Positions 20,981 through 32,428 of a stretch of 64,000 nt of DNA are shown here, piece after piece. Within the stretch, counting starts at the first letter, position 1. Each line of letters opens with the position of its first letter. The stretch comes from Dryocosmus kuriphilus. Taxonomy: Eukaryota; Arthropoda; Insecta; Hymenoptera; Cynipidae. A model generated the notes under the pieces. The model made no database searches. It saw nothing but the letters and a program-made list of their open reading frames with translations, and was not told where the DNA came from. The stretch is taken from positions 152,635,594 to 152,699,593 of the forward strand of contig CM076195.1 in the NCBI GenBank assembly GCA_038277395.1. The letters are read 5' to 3'. A program made the translations under genes and the position numbers.

Positions 20981-22358
20981 AATCATCTAGTATACCAAAA
21001 AAACTCAAACAGAAAAAATTGTCTTCTAATGAAGAACATGACAAAAAAAAAGCGTGTGGTGGACACTCGAATTGCAGACAGAGAGGCATATTACAAGTTG
21101 AAAGAAGACTCTAAGCTTCGTATCGGGGAACCTCTATCGGCCGAGGAACATTTAAAACTTGTTCAAGAACGTTTGGCCTTTCCTGCTCAACATCGTCTGA
21201 CTGACATAGCGAGGTCCAATCTAGGCTTGACTATAGCAGGACATCAAGTTGCGAGTCAACATCATACACAAGATCTGGACTCATATAATACTCAAATACA
21301 CAAACCAAGAAAACCGTTTTCTAAACAAAAACATGATACAAATGATGTGGTGCCCAAAAAAAGATATATACGAAACGAGGCATATGATAAGTTGAGAAAA
21401 GAGACTCAGTTTCAGTTCGGGTCACATCTGTCAGATAAGGAACATTTAAGCCTTCTCCATGAACATTATGAACATTTTCGCATTCCTACTCAACAAACAC
21501 CGCCTGACTGACATACCGACTTTCAATCCAGGCTTGACTCTACCAGAACATCAAATCGCGAGTCAACATCATACACAAGATCCGGAATCATATAATTTTC
21601 AGATGTCAGCATATCCATTGGGTGGGATTCCTCATAGTGAATCTACACATGCTTATTCCCAAGCTCCAGTAGGGCATCAGCCCCAGTATCAAGATTATAG
21701 CCACGAGCAACGGTCTACACATTCATCATGGAATCCAAATAACAATCCCCATTATTCTGGGTCCCAATCATCAACATTCGATGAATTTTCTTCCGGTTGG
21801 CATAATCAGAATCAGGGAGGTCATTTTGGAGATTCTGGTTCATCAAGGAATCAAGATACCAGTTTTCATCATTCTCCACCTTGTTCATCATCATTCGGTG
21901 TCGTGCCTCGAGAAGACCTTTATCTGACTACTCCAGCTCTAGAGTTGCATGAACATACATTAAAGAAAGATCCCTCAGTTTTAAATGCGCTCGTATCTTA
22001 CGCTTCGCTTAACCCGAATCGTGAGCATCCTTATGATACTCCTAATCCGTCAAGTTTAAATGCGTTTGAATCTTTCGGTTCGCTTAGTCAGAATCAAGGA
22101 GGTCATTATGGAGATTCTGGTTCATCAAGAAGTCAAGATACTAGTTTTCATAATTCTCCGCCTCGTTCATCATCATTCGGTTTAGTTCCCCGAGAAAATC
22201 TTTATTTGACTACTCCAGCTCTAGAGTTGCATGGAAATACGCTAGAAAATAAATCCTCAGTTTCATATACGCCTGACATTTACGATTGGCATCAAAATTA
22301 TCAGGGGGGTCATTATGGAGGTTCCGGTTCTGGTTTCGGGTATGGTCACTACAAGTAA
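20981..22358 (+). CDS. unrecognised protein with internal repeats, last exon, two apparent frameshifts
   Basis: A long exon without transposon motifs. The first frame (SSIPKKLKQKKLSSNEEHDKKK) runs into a 9-A run at about 21042; the next frame continues RVVDTRIADREAYYKLKEDS. It changes again at about 21495 (CAACAAACACC), after which the last frame runs to the stop at 22356-22358. Both switches lie at A-rich spots and restore internal homology, so they are indels or sequence errors rather than ends. The N-terminal half holds two copies of a unit of about 90 residues (AYYKLKEDSKLRIG...SAEEHLKL / AYDKLRKETQFQFG...SDKEHLSL, each followed by HRLTDI...GLT...SQHHTQD). The C-terminal half repeats NQGGH(F/Y)GDSGSSR...SPP, SSFG-VPRE-LYLTTPALELH and ends in a Gly/His/Tyr tail (GGSGSGFGYGHYK). 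No domain is recognised. Upstream exons are not identified. Confidence 0.6.
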
Positions 22359-22359
22359 T

Positions 22360-22590
22360 ACGTTCAGTCAACTAAAACAGGTATTGTTTCGTGACATCTT
22401 TTCTCCTTTATGAAAAGATGCCGTTTTTTGATTGAACCAATGATTAATTGCTGAAAAGATAATTTGTTTTGACAATTAAGGTCTAGATTTAAAAAAAAAT
22501 ATACGTAGAATCTTTCTTAAATTATGGCAGAAGTTTCGAAGATATATATATATGATAGTTATACTAAAAAATTAAGTAATCATATGCAGT
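22360..22590. other. 3' flank of the repeat-rich gene
   Basis: AT-rich, with a hairpin around GACATCTTTTCTCC...GAAAAGATGCC at 22390-22425 and no gene. Confidence 0.35.
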
Positions 22591-22592
22591 AA

Positions 22593-23041
22593 TTATAAAA
22601 ATGGGTATGAAGTTCTCTCTCGCTCTCCCTTCTTCTCTCATCAACATCCCCTACTCTGTGTATGAAGTTCGCTGTGCCGAGGGAGTGTAGGATCTAATCC
22701 TAAGGTCACAAAAATCCCTCTCTCCTACGAACACTATAAACACGCATTAGTTCGTGTTCGAAGGAAGCTAATTGATAACGGCACAAAACGAGTGAGAAAG
22801 TATTCTACTAAATCACGAACTTCTTCTTGATCCTGTGTAGATAAATCCGCTCTCTTTAAAGAACCGAATCCTTCGAACTCGAACTAATGTGAGTTTATTG
22901 TGTTTGAGGGAGTGAGTGGATTTTGTGACTTTAGGATTACATCCCACACTCCTTCGGCACAGCAGACTTCACACATGGAGTGAAAGGAAGTTGAGAAGAG
23001 AAGAAGAGAGAGCGAGAGAGAAGATGCGTGACCATTTTATA
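22593..23041. mobile_element. foldback MITE with long inverted arms
   Basis: The left arm (22593-22780: CTCTCTCGCTCTCCCTTCTT, GTGCCGAGGGAGTGTAGGAT, TTAGTTCGTGTTCGAAGGA) is the reverse complement, with mismatches, of the right arm (about 22870-23041). Arms of 170-190 bp surround about 90 bp. Ends read TATAAAAATGG and CCATTTTATA. No coding capacity. Confidence 0.85.
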
Positions 23042-23360
23042 GCAGCTTTAGGTATTTAACAAAATTCCTAGGGTTGTGTAAAAAAGTTTTAACGATAGTT
23101 TTGTTTTAAAATGTGGAAGGTTGTAGATATATGGCCAAATATAGTAACCGAGATAAATAAAGAAGTTTCATATAAGAAAGGAGTTGTGTAACATTTCCAA
23201 CTTTATTGAAAGAATAACAATAGTTTGACTCTTGTGTAAATATGCTACATCGCGAACAATCGTATTTACATAAGTCATTGCTTCATAAAGGAAAACTTGG
23301 AATGACCAGTTTTCAACTTAATTTACTTTACCATGTTTTAATCGCGTGTGCCCACATTAA
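23041..23360. other. no gene seen
   Basis: AT-rich sequence. The 23185-23290 part resembles 46255-46350 (CCAACTTTATTGAA...AAGTCATTGCTTCATAA-GGAAAA), which also lies 3' of a family C PLE fragment. Confidence 0.45.
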
Positions 23361-23822
23361 TTAATTTTTAACCGAAATCACTACATAATTAGCGAATATT
23401 TTCGCGACTTGAGATTTATCAGACCAAGAGATTTTTCTGTAGCGGCAACCGTACTTGATAATTTTATTACTGTTGAACGGAAACTTATAAATTGTGCGTA
23501 AACCCATTTTACTTAACATTGGCCCTAAAACTTCCGAAATCTTTTCAAAATACGGAAAAGCTACCTGTATTGAATCTATTATAATCTTTAACATTGGTTC
23601 GGTTTAGATTTTTATCATTAATCTTCGTCTCGCATATTCTGTCATTGATATCGTTTTCAATAAAAGCCGATGGATAATGGTTGAAAAAAGAATCTGTTTA
23701 CATACATTGATATATTTTATTTTCATGAAACTTTTCATATGATAATTTTACAGCTCGGCCTACCGTGTTTTTGATAATTCCAATTTTATGGGGTATAGGC
23801 AGAACCGTATCCACAAATTTGT
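23360..23822 (-). pseudogene. Penelope-like element fragment, family C (RT end and endonuclease start)
   Basis: The minus frame 23361-23594 reads FPYFEKISEVLGPMLSKMGL and RTIYKFPFNSNKIIKYG, the linker that precedes the GIY-YIG part in PLEs. Upstream, 23600-23800 gives pieces matching the RT end (VKLSYEKFHEN). The same order is seen at 46548-47360. The hAT element at 23927 and a 36-G run lie just beyond. Confidence 0.7.
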
Positions 23823-23824
23823 TT

Positions 23825-23825
<1 letters not shown>

Positions 23826-23861
<36 letters not shown>
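23826..23861 (+). repeat. 36-base poly-G run
   Basis: Uninterrupted G run counted from the sequence. Long G runs are rare and length-unstable; the true length may differ. Confidence 0.9.
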
Positions 23862-24907
23862 CTCAAGAATAAAAATCATTAAAAAATGTGGACTTATTTG
23901 AATAAATTCAGAGTAAAGCGAATCACTAGAGATGCAGAATGACCGGTCATTCTTTTCTTCGGTCAATTGACCGTCAATGACGGTCAATTTTTAAAATATA
24001 CTTAAATGATGAAATAAATGTTTTTATCGTAACATTTTTCTAAATATAATTAGATTTCATCAAATGTTATACATATAGTTGAGCAATAGAACTTATTTGA
24101 ATTTCAACTTAAACTGATATTTGTATATTCAATAAAGAATGTATCTGAATTTTTTTTGGTTACCGACTTACCGTTCAACGAAACTTTTAATAACCACTAA
24201 GTAGCATCATTATTATTATTCATTGTAATATTAGTATTTTTGTTAATTATTTTGAGGAAATTGTATAGTTTAGCATTATTTATAAGGAAAATAGAAACTT
24301 TTTTTACTTTTCCGAAAGGCAAATAAGATGGCCCTCAAAATTTTCCGAACTTATGTTGAATATTGTTTCTGTGTCACTTTCTTTAGTCAGAGAACTATTT
24401 TTTGAAAGTGCACCATGTGAAAAAACAAGAATTAAAATTTCTCAGAACCATCCTTATAAAAAGGGCAAAGTTATTAAGTTAGTGAAATGTATTTCTAACG
24501 TTTACGAAAGACATTTCAAAATACATACAGAGATATACAAATGCAATAAAAGAGTTCATTGAATTCTTATACGGTTTTTTTTTATTTGTAGTCAGATATG
24601 TTCATATCAATACACATCTTCTTATTTTCCAAAAAATGCTGCATTTATTTCGTTATAAAAAGTTCAAAATAAATAATTTGACAATATGAAGTAATACAGT
24701 GAAAATTGTTGATACTCAAGTATACATATTTCTACCACTTTGAAGACAATCGAGTCTTGTACTTTGAACTTGCTATTTTTTTACTGATAAAAATCAAAAA
24801 ATTTTTTTAGTGTTTAACATCGAGTTACCAGTTTCAGCAAATTTCATATTCAACCAAAGTTAAAACGTTTTTAAAACTTGGGGGCAAAAAAGGATACGTT
24901 TGACTCT

Positions 24908-26619
24908 TTAATTGGCGGCCGCAGCCGTCGCAGCTTCTGAGGCCATATCTATTTCTTCTTCCAAGACTTCAAAATCAGCCGACTCGAAAGCAATTTCTTC
25001 GTCCAGCAATTCTTGACTTTTGTTTTCTTCCTCAACGTCACTTTTTCTTTCTTCATTTTTGGGCCCAACCTTTTTCAGAAGTCGCCCGTTTTGAGCAACA
25101 TAAACCAATTTTCCAGCTCTTTCAGTAGTCAATCGGCTCCTTCTTGCATTGTGGATCCATCCATGCGTACTGAAGGAGCGCTCTGTAGCCGCCGATGTAC
25201 ATGGAAGACTCAAAATTTCAGTTGCAATTTTACCAAGGCTGGTTGGTCGGCAAATACTCTTCCACCAAAGAAGCTGTGTAGGCGTAGCGTTTAAAGCTTT
25301 TTCAACAAAATCTTGGCCCCAGAATCCTTCCTTCGCTTCAAACTCTGCATATTCTCGAAGCACGCTATTTTCGTCGAGTTGTAATTTTTTGGCCACTTCA
25401 ACGACCACCGACGATCCTTGCACAAATTCTTCGGAAGTTAGATTTTTCCCTCTGTACCTTGGGCCTAACAGATTTGCTGCAAAATGAATCGGGTCAAGTA
25501 CCATTTTGCGTCTTCTTTCCAAAATCTCCATGAAAACCTCTCTTTTTCCAAAATCGTTCAAACGTGATGATGAAAACGTTTTTTCAAAATTTTGCCGTAT
25601 CCCATCAAAAATTTCTGGGACTTTGCTCAATTTAGAAGAATCTCCTTCTACTTTCGTGATCCAGGAAACGATGGGTTTGAGAATAGCAATGATTTGCGAT
25701 ATTTTGGTCCAAAATGCCTCATCTAAAAACATGGATTTGGTATGAGAAGACGGCGTCACTTTTCGTGAAACAGCTAACGATTGCAAATTGTGTTTGTTCA
25801 CAAACAAACTATCGAAGCATGTATGCGATGAACCCTACCTCGTTTTCACTGGGAGTTTCAATGAAATCGATCGCTTTTCGCAATTTTCTATGGTGTCATC
25901 AGATTCTTGAATTTCTGCAAAAACTGCGCTTATCATGTGTGACCTTCGGATTTCATTAACAGCTGCTGTACAAGCTTTCAGAGTCGTATCTGGAATTTTC
26001 TGTTTCATGATGTCTGACATCATGAGATTTAAAATATGGGCTAAATAACCATAGAAGTAAATGGAATCGCCTGCATATTTTTCTTCTAAAATACGCCAAG
26101 CACACTTCATTTTTCGCTCGTTGTCGGTGCAACCTCCTAGAGCCTTTTTCACCCCAACTTCTTCGATGACTTCACTGATTTTGTCTACCACATATTGAGC
26201 AGTTTGTTGGTGAGTACCTACGGGCTGGCTTTTGAAAAAAATGGGTTGAGGAGTTGTCAGTATTGTATTCATTATGCCCTCGTTCCGTACATTAGAGCAT
26301 GTATCAGTTTCCAAACAGACAGTTCTAGCTTTGGCAATTTTTTCGTCAAGTTGGGTTCGCATTTCTTCATAAATTTCATCGACCAGACTCGTCGAAAGTC
26401 GAGTTCTGGATGGCAATTCGTAGCAGGGTCTCAGTCGAGTGAACAAATTTCTCCAGTCTTCATCAGCAGAAAAGTTGAGTGGTGATCCAGACGTATATAA
26501 ACTGCTTTTGCGAACAACTTGTACAGGGTTTTCTTTTCTTGAGGTGTCATGGAATCGAAGAACGGAGTGACTTCCATAGAAGTCAAGAACGAAAGCAGTA
26601 ATAAATTTTTGAAGTTCAA
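24908..26619 (-). pseudogene. hAT transposase, main body (RNase H-like region and dimerisation domain)
   Basis: Read on minus: 26619-26431 gives VTPFFDSMTPQEKKTLYKLF (start of the DUF659 region). After an apparent TA insertion (TATATA near 26500) the frame continues through 26446-25835 (ARTVCLETDTCSNVRNEGIM, GGCTDNERKMKCAWRILEEK, YGYLAHILNLMMSDIM) to PVKTR, then a single TAG where hAT proteins carry a conserved tryptophan (TRWGS). The same frame goes on from 25834 to 24908 and ends with the dimerisation motif LPCTSAATERSFSTHGWIHN and an acidic tail. So only one frameshift and one nonsense change are obvious; the rest is well kept, indicating a young element. It would cut and paste elements with TAGAGATGCA ends. 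Confidence 0.92.
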
Positions 26620-27546
26620 AAAAATTACATGATATTGGAAAATAAGGATTCTAAGATCGAATGAATGAAGACGTAGTTTTACGTTAAAAAGAACATTGTA
26701 AATATTATGAAATGAAAAAGTTTTTCATTTATTTAAGAAAACAAATTGTGTAAAAATTGTTGGAACTTTGCTAATTAACTTATAAAATTGACGAAGATTC
26801 GACAATTGCACATGAAAAATAATGGCTACTCCTACAATACAAATTAGTGTAAAGAAAATGCTTGAAAAATTATAGAGGATGTACCGAATTCCCTGCGCCA
26901 AAAGCAAACACATAACTGCTTTCTGAATTTCGAGTCAAAAAGTCCTCTGTCACTTTTTACAACAATCGAAATAAAAAAAGATGAGTTTCAAATTTCAACC
27001 AATAAACTCCCTATCTCGACAAGTGGGATAGAAACCAAAAACCAAAATTTACTGTAATTTTTCTCGTATTTTTATGAGTCCAAAAATCCTTCATCGTACT
27101 TTTCAAAAAACTCAAAATAAAATATATATTCGGTTTAAAATTGAACAAATTTGATTAGTTCAAACTTTTAACTCGAAAATATTTTTTGATTTTCAGTCTT
27201 TTTAAATAGAAAAGGATTTTTTTTGCTTGAAAAGATATGAAGAAAATTTTGGTAAATTTTAGTCCGTGGTTTCTATCCCTGCTTGTCGAAGGAGCGCGTT
27301 TTATTGTTAAATTTCAAACTCTCGGTGTTTTCTTCTTAAAATTATGATAATTTTATTATATATTTATAAGATTTGCAGCGATTTTTAGTGTATGAATTTA
27401 GTTATTATTATTATTTTTGGGCTGATTGTGATTTTTCCAGTAAATTTGTGAGTTTGCTGTGAGCTGACAGGCTTACAGATTTAATCAATTAATAGTTTTG
27501 TTGTATGAAAGTTGCTCGAATCAAATTGACAACAAACAGGCTAAAT

Positions 27547-27867
27547 ACCTTTTTGAGGACGGCTTTCAGTCGAGTTACGATGGGAATCATTTTCGATCTG
27601 CACATCGCTGTCGTCTGGATCGCAAATCATACTTTCTGCAGACGTGACTGTTGGTTTGGTGATTTCTTTGGTCTTGAATTTCTTCTCGAAATCTTCTTTA
27701 AATTTTTTTGGGCACTTGTGACATCCCATCAAATGTTTCGACATGCGAGTAATATGCATTGCATACTGCGCTTTGCAATAAATGCACTCGTAAAAACTTG
27801 ATTTAGCATTTGGTCTAGCCGTCGTTGGCTTAAAATATTTTTCGAGTAGCTTGTTTAAGTAAAGCAT
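27547..27867 (-). pseudogene. hAT transposase first coding exon, BED zinc finger
   Basis: The minus frame gives MLYLNKLLEKYFKPTTARPN and then CIYCKAQYAMHITRMSKHLM followed by GCHKC: a C-x2-C...H-x4-C arrangement as in BED fingers, which bind the transposon ends. The exon closes at RPQKG with a donor-like AAAAAGGTATTT at about 27547, so an intron of about 0.9 kb would join it to the body at about 26600. Frame across the intron was not proven. Confidence 0.8.
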
Positions 27868-28144
27868 TCTGACCTAAAAAGATTTTAAAAAATTTTTCAA
27901 ATAATTTCAATAATATAATAATATAATTTGACTCGCCCATTTCGAATTCCATTGCCTTTTTAACATTTTTTTTATACGTTGAATTGAAAATAAAATCTTT
28001 AGGATGCTGATCAAAGTTACTTGCTGCGTATTATGATATTTTTTTTAAAGCTATTTTTCGAAAATAAATTTACATAACATTTTTGAAATTAAAAATATAT
28101 CGATTCTTCAAGCCGATCAAGGGTACATGAAAATATTTAAGATC

Positions 28145-28266
28145 TTTTACGTAACGTTCTGCTCGACCCCCCCCCCCCCCCCCCCCCCCCCTCCTTCCCA
28201 CCTGGTGTTACAAACTGTAACATCGAGGTGGATTCTCTACCCCTCTTAGGAGCGTTACGTAATTTA
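28145..28266. mobile_element. small MITE-like palindrome nested in the hAT, with poly-C
   Basis: TTACGTAACGTTC near the left and GAGCGTTACGTAAT near the right are inverted copies. Between them lie 25 C (28167-28191) and a TGTTACAAACTGTAACA hairpin. Confidence 0.6.
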
Positions 28267-28269
28267 TGC

Positions 28270-29310
28270 ACATTTATACTGGAGTATTTCAGTATAAGTT
28301 CAAAAACATCAAAAAATAAAGCCGGTGTATTTAAAAAAAAAAACAATTCATTTGAAGTAAGCAAGATTTCAACCCTAAAATAAAAAAAAAGCTATTAATC
28401 ATCATTTTTAAGTATATTCATGACACATTTTTGGCAATTGCAGGACTTCAAATTGGAAACTTGGAGAAGTATTCAAGACAAAAAAAGCGTTCGTTTTCGT
28501 ACTATTTGTACTTGCGAAAGTCCACAAAAGTTGCACGATTTTCAATCCCAAGAACTCAAGGTATTTTTCTTTTTAAAATCGCCCATTTATATATTTTATG
28601 CTTTCAGCCACTTGTATATAAATAAACAACTTACCAGTAATGTTCGATTGTTTAATTCATTTTTTTCATTTTAAACTGATGACAATCCACAATAAATAAC
28701 CGTCGTCAAAATCCAAACACTTCTTTTTTAGGTTGGGAATATTGCGACTATTGTGCTCAAACCCTCAAACGTCAATAACGAACAAAACACGATCGCAATC
28801 AATCGCAATAATCATGAAGACAGTCATGATTCTAGCATGCCGTATTATACGTTCCCTACCGTCGTTTAATTAAACGTTATTAGGATTTTTAGGGTTCAGG
28901 AATTTTTGAATCACTTAATCTTAAATTATTGTGCATACAAAATTATATTTTAAGATGAAATTCTCAAAATACTACAGTATTCGTGTTAAAAGTCGAAAAC
29001 CCCGAGTTTCGAACTGCCGAATTCTGACCAGGGAACTGGTACGTACCAACCTTGGGTTATTCAATGTCTTTGGTTGTCTTCACACGATCTGAGTTGCTTT
29101 ATCTTTGTCTCTTAGTTAGTGCTTAATTTTTGTACCTGTCGCTAAACAAGTGCAATAAAACATAAAAAAAGTGCAAATACACGTATGTTGTGTGCATGCC
29201 GCATGCTAGAATCTTCTACGGGGACTATCGATATTCGATATGTATTAAGTTTAATAAATTCTCAATTTTCGCTAAACGAAAAAAAAAAAAAAATGACAGC
29301 GTCAGGTCAC
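28270..29310. other. 5' non-coding part of the hAT element
   Basis: AT-rich. One plus frame (28420-28674) runs opposite to the transposase and has no domain. Promoter elements for the transposase should be here but are not clear. Confidence 0.4.
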
Positions 29311-29588
29311 AAAAATTCGGTCAATGACGGTCAATTGACCGTCATTGACCGTAGAATTGACTACAGAATTGACGAACCTGCATCTCTACGAATCACACAT
29401 TAATCTTAAGTCAGTATGTGACGTTTAATCTAATATTATTTATAGTGCAATAAATGATGCAGTACAAGGTGTACAATAACAGCTACTATAATATTTGAAA
29501 GAAGTTTGAGCATCTTTAATGTTCAACAAAAAATACTTGTTAATAGCAAAAGTTAAATCAGTACTAATTTTTCACTAGAACATACATC

Positions 29589-31210
29589 TTAAAAAAATAA
29601 CTTCCTTGATTTTTTCTTCGCCAAGCATTCGAGCACTTCCTCCGGGTCAACAACAGTATCCCAGTGAATTGACATCATCGCGAGTGCACTTAGCCTGTCG
29701 TGGCCCATCACACTACGAGGTAGAGTTTTTATCCTCTTCATTGTGGAAAACGATCTTTCGACGCTAGCCGTTGTGACAGGTAGAATAGCCAAAACCTTGA
29801 GAAGAAGATTTATCGCGCGAAAAAATGATCCGTCACAAAACTCCAACAGTTTCAAAATTTCGTTCGATGGGTCAATTGATGATACTTTGGCACAACATAA
29901 CTTGTACTCAGCTTGAACTGCGGACAATGGCAATTCGTCTTGAAAGTATGGACCTAATTTTTCCAGTTTATTCATTTAAGCATATCCTGGAAGTAGCAGT
30001 TGGAAAAACTTGATAGAATATCTTCGTTCTTGATAAATCTGTCCGTCAAATTTTATATCCAAGCATCGATACAAGGAATGAGTATGTTGACTCTGAAATA
30101 CTCTTCATTCGATTTTGTTTGCGGATTCGCACGAGATTTCTGTCGTGATGTAACTCTGGGAGCTTGAAGTTCAGCGTCAAAAAGATCCGCAGAAAATTTC
30201 GGCGCCACTTGAAAAATGTCTCTGAAAGTGTCGTTAGCGGTTTCCCGTATTTGCTGGAGGAAACCTAATACTTCATTTGTATATTTCACAGCAGAAACGA
30301 AATCTAAAGATTTATTTTGGAGGAAAATCGACAGGGGAAGGGTCAAACTGAACAGTTTTTCGCAAACAACAAGGCTCACTAAAAATTCACTCTTTGACTC
30401 GCTGCGTGAAAAGTTGATGCCCTTGAAGATATGGTCCACGCTCTTTGAGCGATTTCTTCTAAAGCTATGACAATGCATTTGAGGAGTTTCTAAAAATACA
30501 ATGATACTCTCACGCCTTTCGATAAATGACCAGCCATATTTGCTGCCCCATCGTATCCTTGCCCAACACACTTGATTATATCAAGATTGAGCTCATCACA
30601 TCGCTTCAGAATAAGGTTCGTCAGATTTTCAGAAGACTGATCGTTGATTGGGATGAATCCGACAAAATCTTCACGAAGAACGGGAGCTTGTAGATCTGGG
30701 ATATCGACGTACCGGAGACACAGTGATAGCTGTTCGGTCCCTGAAACTTCCATTGTTTCATCGCCAAGGAGACTGAAACATTCTGCCTTAGAATTCTGTC
30801 AATAACTTTTTCAGTGACAATGTCAGAACACATTTGAATGACTTCATTTTGGATGATAGGACTCATATAAGTAGCGTTTTAGGAGCTATTGAGTACATGT
30901 CTTTCTAAATCTTTATCACCAGATTCAATTCTGAACCACAAAAGAGCTCTGAACTTTCCTTTTTTTTTTCAGGTCGTCTCAAAGATAGAGCGCCACTATC
31001 ATGATCGCCTCTTAGAGGTAGTTCTTGTTCTGAACAAAAAAGAATTGTGCGAGTAATCAGTTCGATTGCAGCCCTATTTTCAGCTATCTCTTTGGTGCGT
31101 TGACTATCCGATTGAGACGCGATATCAAGCTGTTTTCCGGCCGATATTTTTAAGAATGAAGTGACTAAAGGATAAACAGCCTTGTGAGCTTTTAGCAAAC
31201 TAGAGAATAA
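29589..31210 (-). pseudogene. second hAT-superfamily transposase, ZMYM1/DUF4371-like type
   Basis: Minus-strand pieces in order: LLKAHKAVYPLVTSFLKISAG-type start region (31198-30905, including KQLDIASQSDSQRTKEIAEN and QELPLRGDHDSG, the hallmark of this type); then IIQNEVIQMCSDIVTEKVID (30866-30621); CDELNLDIIKCVGQGYDGAA (30753-30490); a middle region (30571-30053); and a C-terminal dimerisation part with LPVTTASVERSFSTMKRIKT (29975-29589). At least four frame changes or stops separate them. Terminal repeats were not found. A short related piece is at 47.8-48.0 kb. The element is older than the hAT at 23.9-29.4 kb by decay. Confidence 0.88.
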
Positions 31211-31269
31211 GGAGAGGACTCTCTGGACTGTATTTATGTTTACGCTTGTAAATATTTAGTCAACAAGAC

Positions 31270-31573
31270 TCATCAAGAACTTGTCATCTGAATTGCATTT
31301 ACCTGGCTATCAATACTGCCGTCCAGGTACTAAGCTAGTCAAACGACTTGCCAGAGGTGATCCCTGTATCAAAACTCTAGACGTAGCGTGTAAAGAACAC
31401 GACATTGTATACTGACGTAAACATGAGAACGTTGAAGCGACAAGCTCTGCAGATCGTGTACTATCCAGTAAAGCGTGGCAGCGGGCTTTTGCTAAGGGCG
31501 TAGGAATTAAAGAGAAAGCGGCAGCACTGTCAATAACAAACGTGACAGATTCCAAGGTGATGATGCATAAGTG
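31270..31573 (+). pseudogene. Polinton capsid-associated protein with parvovirus-type phospholipase A2 motif
   Basis: The plus frame reads LHLPGYQYCRPGTKLVKRLA followed by RGDPCIKTLDVACKEHDIVY, then a TGA stop and further ...KAWQRAFAKGVGIKEKAAAL. The calcium-loop-like YCxPGTK and the catalytic-site pattern C-KEHD are those of the phospholipase A2 domain known in some Polinton/adintovirus and parvovirus minor capsid proteins. An arginine stands where YCG is usual. The in-frame stop and the truncated start make it a remnant. Confidence 0.75.
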
Positions 31574-31940
31574 ACTATCAAGTCTGGAATCAGAGGTGCG
31601 CAGGAAGCTGTAAAAAGTGCAGACAGTGAACATTCAGTGAAAAATGCACGTCTTTTGCCAATACCCTCGAAATTCGGTGTCGTTTTACCACTTATTCCCA
31701 TACTTGCTGGACTCAGTGCACTTGAAACTCTTACTGGTGGAGCAACTGGTGTAGCTAAGGCCGTAAACGATTTTAGCGGAGCCAAACGACTACTAGCAAA
31801 GTCTCAACGTCTTAACAAGGCAAAGGAGGCTATTGACCTAGGAAAAGGTCTTCACCGAAATCTTACAGAAAAGGACTGGGACGCTATATGAAACCCTATC
31901 GAAAAGGACAGGGACTTCATCTAAGGCCGCAGGAAAAGAA
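31571..31940 (+). pseudogene. Polinton minor capsid/core-like protein remnant
   Basis: The frame holds LPIPSKFGVVLPLIPILAGL and GGATGVAKAVNDFSGAKRLL, a hydrophobic segment plus Gly/Ala stretch, followed by AKEAIDLGKGLHRN, a pattern seen beside the protease in insect Polintons. The frame breaks at about 31890 near a Lys/Gly-rich end. It follows the phospholipase piece directly, in the same direction. Confidence 0.7.
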
Positions 31941-32355
31941 CTTGTTTTGAAGCTACCTCATCGTGCAGAGCCTGATACCGATCTGTTGAAATATGCTAAA
32001 TCTATAAAATTCCACATTTCCGTCAAGTGTTTATGCGTAATCATCTACCAGCTCTGGCTCCATCATCTCTTGTCTGTCTTCCGTATACGTACAGTGAATT
32101 TTTACTGGACCGTACACACTTATCTTGTAAATATTGATGACAGTCACGGTCCTGGGACGCATTGGGTAACTTACAGAAAGATCGGCAATAATGTTCTATA
32201 ATTTGACAGTTTCGGTAATCTTCGTCCACCATCGGATCTTGGTGATTACTTCGGTGATGGTAGCGTAATAAAATACAATCATGATAGACATCAGGATTAT
32301 GACAGAGTTGAGTGTGGACACTTGTGTTTAAAAATCTTGTGTGAACAGCTGTATG
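31940..32355 (+). pseudogene. Polinton adenovirus-type cysteine protease, broken
   Basis: Pieces: LPHRAEPDTDLLKYAKS, then a shifted part, then DDSHGPGTHWVTYRKIGNNV (catalytic histidine in GTHW), a TAA stop in place of a tyrosine codon at about 32201, FDSFGNLRPPSDLGDYFG, and RVECGHLCLKILC (catalytic cysteine in CGHLCL). All residues of the usual His-Asp/Asn-Cys set can be placed, but stops and frameshifts separate them. In Polintons this enzyme processes capsid proteins. Gene order (capsid-associated protein, core protein, protease) supports one Polinton block. Confidence 0.85.
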
Positions 32356-32428
32356 TATGAGACAAATACTGCCTATACAAGAGAGTATGACGAACTGATT
32401 ATATGCAGAATAGTGAAGAACACCATCA

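Larger units (their letters stand above)
23927..29388 (-). mobile_element. hAT DNA transposon, complete ends, 8-bp target duplication
   Basis: The left end starts TAGAGATGCAGAATGACCGG and the right end closes CCTGCATCTCTA, inverted to each other. Subterminal CGGTCAATTGACCGTCAATG-type repeats occur at both ends (23960-23990, 29318-29352). The 8-bp CGAATCAC directly precedes (23919-23926) and follows (29389-29396), an exact hAT-style duplication. The transposase gene lies on the minus strand within. Length 5.46 kb. It contains a nested MITE at 28145-28266. Confidence 0.95.

Noticed and set aside
28420..28674. 84-codon plus-strand frame within the hAT element
   Set aside because: Opposite to the transposase, in the AT-rich 5' region, no recognisable domain; likely chance.
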